From Cardiocondyla obscurior (taxonomy: Eukaryota > Arthropoda > Insecta > Hymenoptera > Formicidae): a DNA stretch of 64,000 nucleotides. Below are positions 1-12,566 of this stretch, one piece after another. The notes beneath the pieces were generated by a model, which saw only the letters and a program-made list of their open reading frames with translations, ran no database searches and was not told the origin of the DNA. The stretch is from assembly GCF_019399895.1 (NCBI RefSeq), contig NC_091880.1, positions 372,001 to 436,000 on the forward strand, given 5' to 3'. Position 1 is the stretch's first letter; every line of letters starts with the position of its first letter. A program made the position numbers and the translations under genes.

Positions 1-1700
1 TCCCCCTTTTACCTCCGTTCCGGGATTTACAGGCGGCCGTCGCCAGCGACGAGCGGCCGTGGAATTATTTATAATAATTACAAACACGCGAAAAAAAAAT
101 AAAAAGAACAGCGCCGGTTAGTACAGCGCATGCAAGTGAGCAAAACACGCGGCGGAGACACGCGAGAACGATCGTTCTTGCATCACGTGCAGCGTGGACC
201 AAATGTAACGCGAGACCTCGGGAATTAATGCCTCGCCATTCATTAAAACTTTTGTCGTGCGTATCTTTTTTTTTTTTTTTTTTTTTAACGCGTGATTGAC
301 GTTAGATTCGAGAGAGACGAAGCGGATGCAATTAAGTGCAAGGGAATAAAAGAGAAGAGAAAAAATGTAACATTGAAAAGTTGTCAAAGATTCTTTTATA
401 GTTTGAGAAATTTATTTGATAAAAATGACAGGTGAAAATATGAGAGTAATTGTAATTTCTTTTTTTTTTTTTTTTTTTTAAATTGCATAGTATTTTATGT
501 GCCAAAATGGCACGTGGCACTTAGTGAGAACCGCCAACGCTTGAAATTGGAGAGCATAAAATTGGGGTCTTTTATTTCGGGACGCTTCTCGCTGCGCAAC
601 GACTAACTCGGTCCAGTTCAAGTCTCAATCGCGCCATAAAGTTGCGCGTTACGGTATCTTTTATCGCCGCGAAATGCATTCCCACGTGAAATGAATTACA
701 TGCGTCTGTAAACGTCTCTTTCCGTTTTGGAAACTACTTCGCTCCGAAATGTCGCTGTAGTCGACCAATTTAGCGCGACGAAAGGGGGGACTGCAGCTTT
801 CTTTCGGCTTCATTATACGGAGATAGGGCGATTCGGGTTTAATAGGAACACCCTACCGAGCATTTGAGAGGGAGGGACGATTGAGCGATTACGCTTCGCA
901 CGCTCCACATTTGCATAATTTCGTGCGTTCTACTCCGATTGAAATCTCGCACGAGGTCGTTTCCCAGAACAATAACTTTCGTAAGAACGCCACGGATATT
1001 CGATGTATCGCGCGAGAATATCAGTGTCGTCGTCGTCGAGTCCCTCGGTCCGCGTCCGCAAATCATTATCTTTAATTCATCGTCAAAAAGCCCGCGTCAG
1101 GTAGTAATTACGATCGTGCATACGTGCGTGCACATGCGGCGCTGTGGCACGTGCGTCGGTCGGACGGGCGCCAGCACGTGCAACGCCGAAATGAGGTCCG
1201 CGAGAAAGGCGCGGAACAGATTGCACCGATCACTTTCGCAAGTATACGCGAGCGAGTACGCGTTCGTTATTAAAATATTAATAAGTCTTACTCCTCGCAA
1301 AGGACGACAAATTTCGCTAATTATATCTCGAAGTAACGATTTCCTCCGACGTCCACGAGCTCTCGATTAATTTACCTCGCGACGAGTTAATAGTAGCAAT
1401 GGAACGATACGATCTCTCCGCATGCGTAACGAATACTATTTAAAACGACAAAAACGTGTGCTCATTTGCAAGTTTTACTTCTCGAAAACGGCACGCGATA
1501 ATAAGAATCCCCGGCAAACACGGCGTGTGTCTCTCGACGGACCTCCGGAGACCCGAGAGAGTTTTACTTACCGAGTGCGCGGCACTCGATAATAAAACTC
1601 CCCGGGAGTGGACACCTCGCCTTAGCCTGGAGGTCCGACTGGATGGAAATATTTGACTCTTGCCCTCTCAAATACACGCACAGAAAGAGACTAACTCTTC

Positions 1701-1719
1701 CGCGCGCGCGCGCGCGCGC
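1701..1719. repeat. (CG)n alternating purine-pyrimidine run
   Basis: Nineteen bases of uninterrupted CG dinucleotide. Runs of this kind can adopt left-handed Z-DNA under negative supercoiling. It lies in a GC-rich kilobase that also carries a CCAA/CCAG-type repeat about 170 bases downstream. Confidence 0.95.
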
Positions 1720-1878
1720 TTGTGGGCATGCACGCACCTCCGCGTATGTACCTGCGGGTCGCACGTGTTGTATGCCGGTGTCGCTCGGGCTTGACTTATG
1801 TGTGCAGCAGCTGCAGCACCGCAGTGTCATTGACATCGGGCGGCGCACACCAGTTTCCACGTCGCGCTCACTCACGCA

Positions 1879-1938
1879 GCCAACCAGCCAGCCAGTCAAC
1901 CAGCCAACCTACCTACCCGCCACCACCACCATTACCAC
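1879..1938. repeat. Degenerate CCAA/CCAG/CCTA tetranucleotide tract
   Basis: A cytosine-rich tract of roughly 60 bases built from imperfect CCAG, CCAA and CCTA units that passes into CCA trinucleotides. One strand is almost free of G, so the complement is G-rich. It is open in several frames and accounts for a Pro/Thr/Gln-rich shadow ORF there. Confidence 0.8.
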
Positions 1939-2442
1939 CCGGCTCTTGTCCTCCTACCGATCGTACATTACACGCGAGGACGATTATAGCCCCGGCATGC
2001 TAACCGGCTGGCTGATGTTCGCTGTTCGCGCGCGATGATCCTCCCGCCCTACCTCCTCCGTTTCTTTAAACTTACTTGGCGAATTCGCCTCGCACCCGTC
2101 TTAAGAGTTCTCTTCCTTGGACCCCACCGAGCTACGGTCCCCGGACTTTCGTTTCGTTCGCGAAATTATAACGAGTTTAATGCCGCGTTCTTAAGCTCGC
2201 GAAAGAAGGATTCCGTTCCCGATGTTTCTCTCCCCATATTTTTTCTCTTATCTTTTATCTTTCTTCTGCTTTATCAGCCTTATCGTCTGAGAGAGCCGCT
2301 CACGTTCTTGCTCGTCGAATTAAAAGGCCCTCACGTACGGGTGTGGGTGACATGGGTTTCTTTTCGGGCAGCTTACACGGCGATGATTTATCCCTCCGCG
2401 TTCGAGCGTACTTTGTACTTTTCATGATACCGCCTCGCTGCG

Positions 2443-2802
2443 CTATCGTCCGCACGTATGAGATATTCTGTTCGAATTGAAAACAGCACGCACATTCGAC
2501 GAAAACGAAACGCAACGGATCCGTCTGTATAAAACATTTCGAGTTACTTGGACAGTTTGTGGGAGTTGGTTAGGCGATTGAGTAAAGCTAGGGAGCAAAT
2601 CGCAAAAATGTTCGGAGACAAAAATTTGATGAGATTTTTCGAGGTGAATACCGGCGGGATCGTAGAAAAATTCGCCAACGGCGGGGACGATGGTTCCGTT
2701 TAGTATGAAAATTGCGGGAACGTTGCAAATATAATTTAGAGCAATGCGTAACAGCGAGAGGTAAGAGATGACGAGAGCGACGAAGATAACTGGGTGATTC
2801 AT
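2443..2802 (-). CDS. Doubtful small ORF with hydrophobic N-terminus
   Basis: An ATG-initiated frame of 119 codons with G at -3. Residues 5-23 are strongly hydrophobic (IFVALVISYLSLLRIALNY), like a signal peptide or membrane anchor. A GTAACT donor-like site after residue 86 or so (about 2545) would end the protein-like part before a basic tail. I recognise no family. The case for it is the ATG start and the hydrophobic-then-mixed layout. Against it, a frame of this length is expected by chance in 64 kb and no partner exon was found. Transcript evidence on the minus strand would decide. Confidence 0.22.
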   Translation of the reverse strand: MNHPVIFVALVISYLSLLRIALNYICNVPAIFILNGTIVPAVGEFFYDPAGIHLEKSHQIFVSEHFCDLLPSFTQSPNQLPQTVQVTRNVLYRRIRCVSFSSNVRAVFNSNRISHTCGR

Positions 2803-3311
2803 ACCAAATAATTATCCGAAGTGAACGAACATAAATTACAACTCGCGCGTCTTTCTAATGTATTCCTTTTTAGAAACGTTTAAACGGCGGGTGGTATTAA
2901 GCGGGGTTTGTTCTCCGGAACATTTTAGAGTTTTTAAGTATGTAAAATTCTAACAACGAAGAGACGGATGGCACCGCAATGGTATATGAGTCACGTGTCA
3001 AACGAATTCTAACTCGAGCTTCTTTCTCCAGGAGGTCGGTTCCGACTTTAGGATTCCACGCATCTCGCTCGACGATGCGCTCGCGCGCGCGGACAAGCCT
3101 CCCGAGACTTACAGGCGATCATTTTTCAAGCGTTCTTCCAGTTCTCTCTCTCTCGCTTTCTTTCTCGCTCTCGGCGGAGTTAGTCACGTCTAGTCACCTC
3201 CTGCCAGTCCAGGGTGCCTTCCTTTAGTCGCTTCCTTTCTCCTCTCACCTCGCGCCTGACTTCGCATCTCCGGCCGAGTTGCCGTTCCTGTTATTCTTAT
3301 TTCCGTGCCGA

Positions 3312-3332
3312 CTCTCTCTCTCTCTCTCTCTC
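3312..3332. repeat. (CT)n microsatellite
   Basis: A CT dinucleotide run inside a longer pyrimidine-rich stretch (about 3120-3420). The strand skew explains the overlapping long open frames on both strands here. On the minus strand the run reads as GAGA repeats, which can bind GAGA-type factors. Confidence 0.9.
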
Positions 3333-4627
3333 TTCGTTCTTTTTCCTTTTTCAACCTTGCTCCTGTTTCGTCTTTCCCTACGTTGCACCTCGCTCCCTTC
3401 TGCCGTCGTCCAAGTCTATTCCCATTCGCCGAGCGCGATAGTGCCGCCGCTGCGCTGCCGGAACTGGTCCATCGGGGAAAGATTCTTCGGGAAGGCAGGT
3501 CGAATCGGAGAACCGCGACTTTAATCTCGCTACCAGCGCATTCCGGATTCCAACGATTCTTACCGTTGACGAGGTCTCTCGCGAACCGTATCGAACGTTG
3601 AATGATAAAGATTCCCCGACCGCGAAGACTACGATTCGCAGCGGCCTTTTCTCGCGTACCGAGATAAATAGATGTCCCCGGCACCTGCTTCTCCGGCGCA
3701 CAGTATTCCGACGTTGCGTCACAAATTATTTTCGCTCCGAGTATGTGATGCAACTTCTAGAAATACCATGCGTTCGGGCGCTCCGTACTGTTAATCGTCA
3801 ATTATGAACGATCGAAAAGTCATCGTCGCGCGTATCGTCGACTCGAAAAATGTGGACCTGGCTAATTCTCACGGGAAATACGTTGGATAGAACAAAGCTT
3901 CCGCGAAAGGTTCTCAACGCGGAACGGGACGATCGTTCATTTGGAAATTACGAAACCGGTTTGGCGCCTTCCCTCACTGCCGAGGGAGTTATTGAATCGT
4001 CGAATGTGCCGGTGCATTGTTAACCAGGCCGAATGGCAGTCCTTTGTCCCAGATGAGTACGTTTTACCTGCGAAAGATTATTATTGGCACCGACGATGAA
4101 CTCGAGAACTCCGGTCTATATACCGTCGCCAAAGCGGTCACTGAATGGCTAACGTGTGCTAAGTCTTCTCTCTCCGCAATAAGGACGCATATTTATTTCT
4201 ATATTTATTTATTTATTTATTTACTTTTTTTTTTTTTTTTTAACGTGGAACAATTCTGATGAACCGTATATTTTTATTTGGTATAATCCAACCTTAGATT
4301 GCGATAAAGTTTAATTATAGCGACGCCGATTTACGACGTGATACTCGTAGGCTGAAGTTCACTTTCTTTAAAGTGCAAACTTTATTTCGGAAGGGTGAAG
4401 ACGGCCCTGGTGCCGCAATCAGCTGGTCCAGTCTCAGCACTGTTGCCAGACGTATCCTTCCGCCGTCGGAGGCTGTCCCATGCCTTTTTTTGCTTTATCC
4501 GAGTCTTCTATATTCGCATCTACAGAAGTGCGTGCGCCGACACGCACGAACACGCTCGAGCGCTCGGCACATGCACGCAGACGTGTACATAAATGGTCGT
4601 CGTGTGCAACCCGCCCCATCTTCCCTT

Positions 4628-4634
<7 letters not shown>

Positions 4635-4658
<24 letters not shown>
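4635..4658. repeat. (AT)n microsatellite
   Basis: Twenty-four bases of AT dinucleotide, next to a short TATA-containing stretch. A related ATTT tetranucleotide run with a T17 tract lies upstream at 4203-4241. Confidence 0.95.
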
Positions 4659-6434
4659 CCCGCTCGGCGAATTCTTCTGCAAACAATTTTTGCGTGATTA
4701 TCGTGAATTCCACTTAGGCTATTTATTTAGCTTTCAATACATTGTCATTTATCATATGTCATAAGAGCGTTGATAAATTCACAAATGACACGTACACGTA
4801 CGCATTCGACATTGAAATGAGTAAACGCGATTGCACCGAGCGTACAATCAGGGCCCATAATAAATTCAGTATCGTCTTTTTTACATTAATAGTCCGGAGC
4901 AGGGAAGGAATCGTGCGTCGATTCCTACGGGTGCGGGAGAAAAATAATTTACGAGTACGAACGGATAAATTAAAAAAAAAAAAAAAATGAAAACGGATAA
5001 AATAAAATAGACAAGACGCACGCTCGTTCTAATCTTCTGAGAAGATCCTTGAAAATCTAAAATTCTGATTCGATGTGATATTTGCAAAGAAAAGCGCGGT
5101 TTACGGCGGCAAGAGAAACTCGATAGAAAGAGAAGTCATCGACGCAACGGTCCTCGCAGAAGTTTCAGAGTGATTCTCATACCCGTGTCAATGTATGCGT
5201 GCATGCTTCTGACTTCCTGTCGGAGGATTATTGGCGTGAAATAAAGATTGCACTCCGCGCGCTCGTGCGTGCGGGGAAGGAACGTGCGATGCGTGGGATA
5301 AGAATGTGATACTCGCATACGTCTCTATATCCGTCCGCAGGAGAGATTACGAATAAAATTTCCTTTTTTATTTTTATCTTTTTTTCAACCCGTTACCTAA
5401 GCTTATCTCCGCATTATTATTTAAGTGAGTCGTGACGAGTTTACAGTTTATTGACTTAATAAATCTAACTTTTTCTCGCGTCGAGTATCTACAGCCTGAA
5501 ACACTTTCGCACGCAAACGTTCTTAATTCACGGACTTTCCTCGACGTCTTTTCTCTTTAATTCTGCTGCGCACTGACGAAATTTCGGCAAAGTTATTACG
5601 ATATTCTGCCGATTTGTGGGAGTTTCTAACTACCTTCCGTGACACGATTCGCCCGTTTAATTTACCACTAATGACTTCGCGACGGCGGAGCTCGGCAAAA
5701 CCCGTCCGACTTGCGGCTGCGTCTTTTTTTTTCTTTTTCCCTTTTTTTCCGCTATTTTCAGCGCGTTACTTTCACGTGGAAGAGACTTTTAAGCCGTTCG
5801 CGTCCGTTTATGCAACGCCCCGTCGACTCTTCACGGTCGTGATACTCGGTAAACGGCCGCGCCGCAGTCGACGGCTCCACGTAGAAGTAGTACAAGGAGG
5901 CATCGGGGGTTTCAACGTTTTATGGAAAACATCACCGATGCTATTTATTTCCCACGGGAAAACCGGACGCGCCGCGTCGCTTTGCCCCAAGATTACGTGA
6001 GAACGGAAAACTGATTTTCTGCCGACCGTCGCGTGATATTCTCTTTTTATTTTATTTTCTTATTTTTTAAACGAAGAGAAGAAAGAGAGAGTGCTTTCTT
6101 GTCGAGTGTAGCGATAAAAAATTTCGAGATTCAATTGTAAAGGAACGTTCACGGCTGTATCTTCCGGGTCGGCAGCTCCACAAATACGATAACGACGATT
6201 GTTCAATAGTTATGAATACTTTACGAGAAATTTATGTTTCTCCGATAAGAGATATCTTGAAAGAAGTCCTCGTTTCTTTAGGAACTCTTCTTATGTTTAT
6301 GACGACACAAATATTTACGAGTTGTTTATTATGCAGCTCTTGCTATCACATTACAGTCGTACAGCTTCGGTATAATATTGACTGATAATACGATTAAGAT
6401 GTAACAGACTACCGATGGAATATGATACGATGAT

Positions 6435-6960
6435 ACGCATCGATTATGTCACAAGTGTAAAATATTGTATTGCCAAGTAATAACGTTTCAAATCAATGAT
6501 TTAATAATTATATTCATGTTTATATTAATTTTTATATTTTATTATAATTTAATTAGTTTTATTATAATTTATTATGTATATATTTTTTAAAATTTTATTA
6601 CGTTACAATTAAGTAATTTTTATAACAAGTAAATCTTTATTCCTTTCTTATAGTGCATTTATTCATGTTTATTCACAGTTCAATTTTATATTTTGCTACA
6701 AAATGTTTAATAATGTGACATCTGTCCGCTTGCATATCATGAGATATTCTGAAGTTATGCATCTTTGATATCAAATTTCTTGGAGGTAATCCAGTTGATT
6801 TAAATATAAATATTGAATCGCTCGTGTCTCGAGATATGAAAACTTTATCGTATATTACGCGATAAAACGCTTAACGATATAATATCTATGGAAGATTATA
6901 AATGCGTTGAAACCTCTAATTTAAGGAATTTCATGACTAAATAGTGCCCAATATTACTAG
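6435..6960. other. AT-rich island
   Basis: About 500 bases of strongly AT-rich sequence with almost no CpG, in otherwise CpG-rich DNA. No open frame, terminal inverted repeat or target duplication was seen. It may be a decayed insertion or a matrix-attachment-type region; the sequence alone does not tell. Confidence 0.6.
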
Positions 6961-7296
6961 CGGGCCTAAGGCGAGCGCTGGATAATTTAGATCTCCGGCA
7001 AATATTAGCTCACGATGAACGCATCAGCATTTCCTCTTTGATTGCGCAGCGTTTCGTCCCGGACGACGAAAGATAGGGCCGTCGTCGATGAAAGTGTGTA
7101 CACGTTCGAACGCGCGGCGCTCAAATTTCGGAAGCAGGTGGTTAAAACGTTTGAACCGGTAAGCGAACCCGGCTTCCTCTCTACCTTCGGGCGCGGTAAC
7201 CACTCGGTCACGAACGACCGGCACAAAGGCTTCTGGCCGTGGTTTATTCCGCCGAGCGACTGGCCATCGTCTTAAAGACGGGTTTCTCTCGCGTGG

Positions 7297-7322
7297 AAAA
7301 AAAAAAAAAAAAAAAAAAAAAA
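7297..7322. repeat. A26 homopolymer
   Basis: Twenty-six consecutive A residues, the longest homopolymer seen in the window. No AATAAA signal precedes it within 40 bases, so it does not look like a retroposed transcript end. Confidence 0.95.
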
Positions 7323-10300
7323 TCGACGATCTCGGTCTCTCCCCCGATTATAGTATAGATCGAGCAGAGTACTTACAGTATTTGCGGTGAGTCACGAAGA
7401 AGATCATTTTTCCAATTACGGAACGAATTAATTGACGCAAATAAAAGACGCAGATCTGCGATGTGTAAGATCGTTTTCCATTTAACGAATAACGCGTTCA
7501 CGTGTTAAACGTGAATTTCTTTTTTCCTCGAGGGCAAATCTTTTATTAGCATTTTTTTTTTTTTTTTTTTTCTCAACACTGTTAAAGTCTCGCGACGCCT
7601 GTGGGGCTTATCTCGATGGGTGAAGCTTTATGAATGGGATGCATCTGGTAGCGATAAAAAAAAAGATACGAGTAGACTCAAGGGCGTAATTTTCCGAACT
7701 CGAGAACCGAGAATGATCACGCGCTCTCTTCCGAAAACCACCGAAAGAATTAATGAACTTAATTATATCCGTTCATCAATCGTGTAGTGGACAACACGGC
7801 GGAGGGGGGGGATGGGGGAGGCTAATTGCGCTTCTCGGCTTGAACCTATTGTGCGTGCGTAATTATGTAAATATTTCGTACAGCTCCTTTCGCGCTTCCT
7901 TCTCCTCTTCCTCCTCGTCCCTAAGATTGCGTTGGCTCCTTTGTCCCCGCCGGGCACGGATTTCAATAATTGCGCGAGCAACAAAGGAACAAATCGAGAA
8001 ACGCATCGGTGCGCGACGGATTTTCCAATCTATCTGTCGGTCGACTGATTGTTATCGGGTTTCGGGAGTTGGGCATTTTGTACGAAGCGCCAGTCCGGTC
8101 CCAATTAATGTCCGGCCGAGAGACTACTACCAGGACCGGTCAGGACTACTCTCTTACTCTCTTTCTCTCTCTTTCTTTCCCGCTCGGTTCGTCGCGTTAT
8201 TAGTACAGCCCATTGTCCACGATTGCCGTGGCCAGGACGGTGATCCATAACCATCGTCGCTGGGAACACGAGGGATGCGCCCGCCGTGTCCGCGGAGAGA
8301 TGGGGGGGTTCACGTTACACCGCTAGCGAAGGTCGACTCCCGTTGTGGGCGAGTGTGTAACCTGACGTTACCTGTTCGCCTGCACCGGTATCCAGGCGGT
8401 GCTCTGCGGTCGCGCGTCCGGACGGACGGAGAAACGTATCGAACGCATTAAATGCGCTGCGAAACGCGAGGCGCGCACAGGATGCTGCGTAATTTCCATC
8501 CTCTCGCCGCCGTTTCTCTCGGGAGATCGTCTGCGTGACTACGAGCGATTACGTGCCGTTTCGTACGTTTTGAGAATACCGGTGTTATTTTAATCGGCCC
8601 CGCTTGTTCGCCGGATGTCGCAAATCGACGCGTTATTTGACGACGAGCCCGCGGGACGTATCTTTCTTCCATTGAGATTAAAATCGTCATTGTAACGCGC
8701 GAATACGTTTCGGTGCCGTCAGCTCGGCTCCTTCGACCCTACGTTGTTGTCGCCGCCGATGTAGCAGCCTTGTCACGCATGGAGTATTAAATAATTAAAT
8801 GCATTAACCGGTCGATCGTGTTTTGCGTCAAGTTCGCGCGGCCCTCTGTCTCGTTTGGCGTATCGCTAATATGTCTCGCGTGATCGGTATTGATTAATGA
8901 ACGCTGGAATGTTCGGCGGGGTGTTTTAAGTTGGTGACTTACATACTTTTGGTACGATCGCATTTTTTTTTTCTTTTTTTTTTTGTTTTTTTTTTGAGCG
9001 CAACATAGAGCGAGCGAGATTGCAGCGGTCAAAAGAAGATTAATCGTTTTTAAGCTTGTTAATCTATTTTATAAATTAATATCTTGTGTATCGCTAAGAG
9101 AACATAATTGCAACTCTTACGCAACAGATTATCCAGCCTGATTGTAATCAGCGTCGTGAAATTTAGTGACGCGTATCATCGATTTCACACGCGAACGTTA
9201 CCGCGTTTATGTAAGTGGACGCGAGATTAGAGATCGAAAGTTTTCCTTGTCGTGGGTCAGTGAGAGAAAAGCCATTGATACCTTTCACCAACCGTTGACA
9301 CGCTCGCTCGAGATGGTCAGCGGATGGGGCTTGTCGTGCAAATATTACGTATACGAGTGCCGCTCGTTCAATGTTACCAGAATAGACGGTAAGAAATGAG
9401 AACACGCGCGAGCATCCTCTCGTCTTCCATTCGTTGAAATTAAATTTGGAATCTAATAGTTCAGAATCGTCTTTACAATTTTACTAAATAAAATCGTGAG
9501 AATAGCGAAAGTAATTAAAACGCCGCCTCTATTCGTTCGTACCGTAAGCGACTGCGCGTAGACTTTATCCGATATCATCCGCGAAAATTCATTATTCCCA
9601 GAGACTTTCGATAATGTTGCATCAAGGCAATATAATTGCTATTACACCTTTGCGCTAAGCACGAGAGAGCTGAGGTAAGCCCGTAGCCCTCGTAATGATT
9701 GGTTGTTTAAAAATAAAAACCCGGCGAAGGTCACTGACATCGAAGTGTGACGAATCCGTGAACGCGGCGAACGGCCAACCTTGGATGCTGACAAAGTGTG
9801 AGAAAGCAGCTGGAGTTCGTCGATCTCGGAGAATCGCGCGGCTTCGTTAACCCTGAACGAATAACGAGGCGATTGTGACACCGCGGGCATTATTGTTAAC
9901 AGGGCACGTAACACCTTGACGAAAATCCTCGCGAATCCCCGGATGATGAGGACGTTGGAAAATACTTAAAGGCTTCATTAGAATGTAATAGCTTTTCAAT
10001 CGTGTCTAATTAGGCGCATAATTCCGACGATTAGCCGGGTAATCGTTATTTAATATGTTCGCGACAATCGTCGAGCTGGGGGACACCACGGGCGGCTGGC
10101 TATCGATCATTCAATATTTCACGCGAATTGATTGCACGGGCGGGCGCGTGATGTTCATTCGGAATTAACGAACGCGCGGTTTTCGTCAAGTTTTCGCGCG
10201 GTAGTCGGAAACAGGTGAGCTTCGCCGTTCCGCCTGACATTGTTGATGCACGCCCTTTGAATCGTGCAATCATTCAAGATTCAATGCCTGTAATTCACAG

Positions 10301-10670
10301 AGCCGGGACGTGTGAGGGCTTAATGTTAAGCTATGCTAATGGAATGCGTTTCGAGCTTCCTACACTGTCGGCGCGGCGCGGCGCGGTGTGGAGAAATATC
10401 GCCGCATTATGCGTATATATTTCGCGTACCGCGCGGGCGCGAATGCAGGTTAAAATCAGCCGGAGTCGGCTCGACAGTCGGGGTCGCTAAGAAAAGTACT
10501 AGTCGGAAGATTAACTGTCAGTTCGTGATAAATTTAATGATCGCGCTTAACCGGACTTTTCATGTTTCTATTTAGCATTGTTACCCATCGAAACCGTCAT
10601 TCGTGTATTTTTGTGCGTAGTAAACGTCCCGCGAAATATCTTTGTTACCCTGGCAGTTGTGATTTTAATT

Positions 10671-10693
<23 letters not shown>
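10671..10693. repeat. A23 homopolymer
   Basis: Twenty-three consecutive A residues in an AT-rich context, without a nearby polyadenylation signal upstream. Confidence 0.95.
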
Positions 10694-10701
<8 letters not shown>

Positions 10702-12544
10702 AGAAGAAGAGAGTTGATTAAATTTAGAAAGATCACAATTTTAATATCGAGCATCAAAAGATCTTCTTTGTGATCGCTGATAATGCCAGGGATAACGAAC
10801 GGAAATGAATGGCAAGATATTTTCTCCGTTCCTCGCGCATAGATCGGTATAAAATTAATTACGTACTGCAGTGGGATTACTGCAAACGGATTCGTCGTGA
10901 TGGATTGTAAATACGGACGCACGGGATCATAATGACGTCCGATTAGCATTGTTATTACTTGGCAAGTGAAACACCACGTTTAAGCGATATAATCGATCGG
11001 CATTGCACAAGGGCTGGGCTATTAGTAGCAATCGTTATACATATACATCTGCGTTACCTAAACGCGGTCATCGACCGAGTTTCTCGCGAAAGGAACGACG
11101 TTACCGGAGCGGGATCTTTCTATACACGTGTTTAAATTAGTAGGGTTTAATTATAGTGCGGACGAATAGAGGCAGATGATATATTTACCGCTAAAAGGTT
11201 TCGCAATCGGTCTCTATTTAAGTCAATCGCGGGCTTGCATAACGCCACGCACCTACTCTAGATTTGTTAATAATTCGACATATCCGAGTTGTGATCTGGC
11301 GGGGCTTTCGGGCTTTCGTAATGAGATTACGGGAACGCTGGCACGCGATGCGAAATTAGGTAACGACCGCGCAAGCCTGGTGGCCCGATATAATTTAGAA
11401 TCGCGCTGATAGTTTTCCTCGCGATGACGAACGGTGGTAATCGGAAAGCCACGACGACCGAGCTCTCAGGACGAGCGGGATAAATTCACTCCTTCGTTGC
11501 CGTAGAGCGATGATCGCCGTCCCACCTTGCGCGCGTAATTCCTCACGCGCGCGAGTCACGGCGGATTAAATCCCGGAGTGATAAACGGCAGAGCTCTCCC
11601 TCGGTCGTGGCTAACAACAGATTTCGTTAAACCAATCCCTCGACTCTATTCCCCCTGCCGCCCCCGTTTCCCTTGACCGAAGTGCAATTACAGTCCGGGG
11701 CAGCCTCTCGCGTCCTCCGGCGAGAGCAATCTCGGCGGCACGACCAATGCCCGGGGCACGACAACCTGAATCGCGGAGTCCCCCCCGATAAAAAGCGGAT
11801 ATCGTTCCATAAATCATTCATCGGCGGTGTAGTAGGTGCGCACCGCGTGCGCGCGGGGCCTCATGCATAAGTATGAGGGCGTGCGGACTCGATCGTTTCG
11901 ATTCTCTTTAGCCGACCGCTTTTTCCGACGACGATTTTTCGGATCTCCGGGTGAAAGTAATGGCCGCGTCGCGCGGAACTCCCCCGGGATTCGACGGCGA
12001 CGATGAGGACGGCGCTGGCCAGCGCGAACGTATGGTATATTCGCGCCGGTTGATTTGCTACGATGGTGGGCGCGAAAGCACGGCGCGTCTCGTAAACACA
12101 CCTTTCTTAACGCGACTGTTCGTTTACGCGCCGCGTTATCTAGCTTCCATTATAGCGCGGTGGCAGCAGTCCACCGCTGGACGAGGCGCATCGGGACAGT
12201 TAAGGGAATCGTTTTTAACGCTCGATTGTCGCTCGATCGCGCATTCTATTGCCCCGGTATCGACAAAGTAGCAATTTTAGCATCGAGTTACCGAGCCTTA
12301 ATTTACCGTTGGAAAATTGTACGGTTAGGTCATCTACGTTACGCCCGCATTCTTGCTCGCCGCAAATCGAACGTTCGAACTGAGAGCACCGAGACCGCTT
12401 GTATTTATATGATACGCTACCGGTGGCGTGCTCCGGGTGCTTTTTTTTTTTTCTTTTCCTGTCCGACGACTTGTTCGGTTTGAGCTTCTTGTTAGAGCGA
12501 GCCTTGCCGTGGAACGCTGTGACAAATATCCCTCTTTTTCTCGT

Positions 12545-12566
12545 TCTTTCTTTCTTTCTTTCTTCC
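12545..12566. repeat. (TTTC)n microsatellite
   Basis: About five copies of a TTTC unit within a pyrimidine-rich stretch. Confidence 0.85.

Noticed and set aside
3190..3753. 187-codon minus-strand open frame
   Set aside because: Starts at TTG, and its Glu/Arg-rich tail is the translation of the CT repeat region; strand skew explains the lack of stops.
7042..7275. 77-codon plus frame with a protein-like composition
   Set aside because: No ATG, a minus-strand frame of equal length overlaps it, and no family is recognised.
11960..12271. 103-codon plus frame with a good ATG context
   Set aside because: No recognisable family, Arg/Ala-rich composition typical of GC-rich chance frames, and it overlaps another open frame for most of its length.
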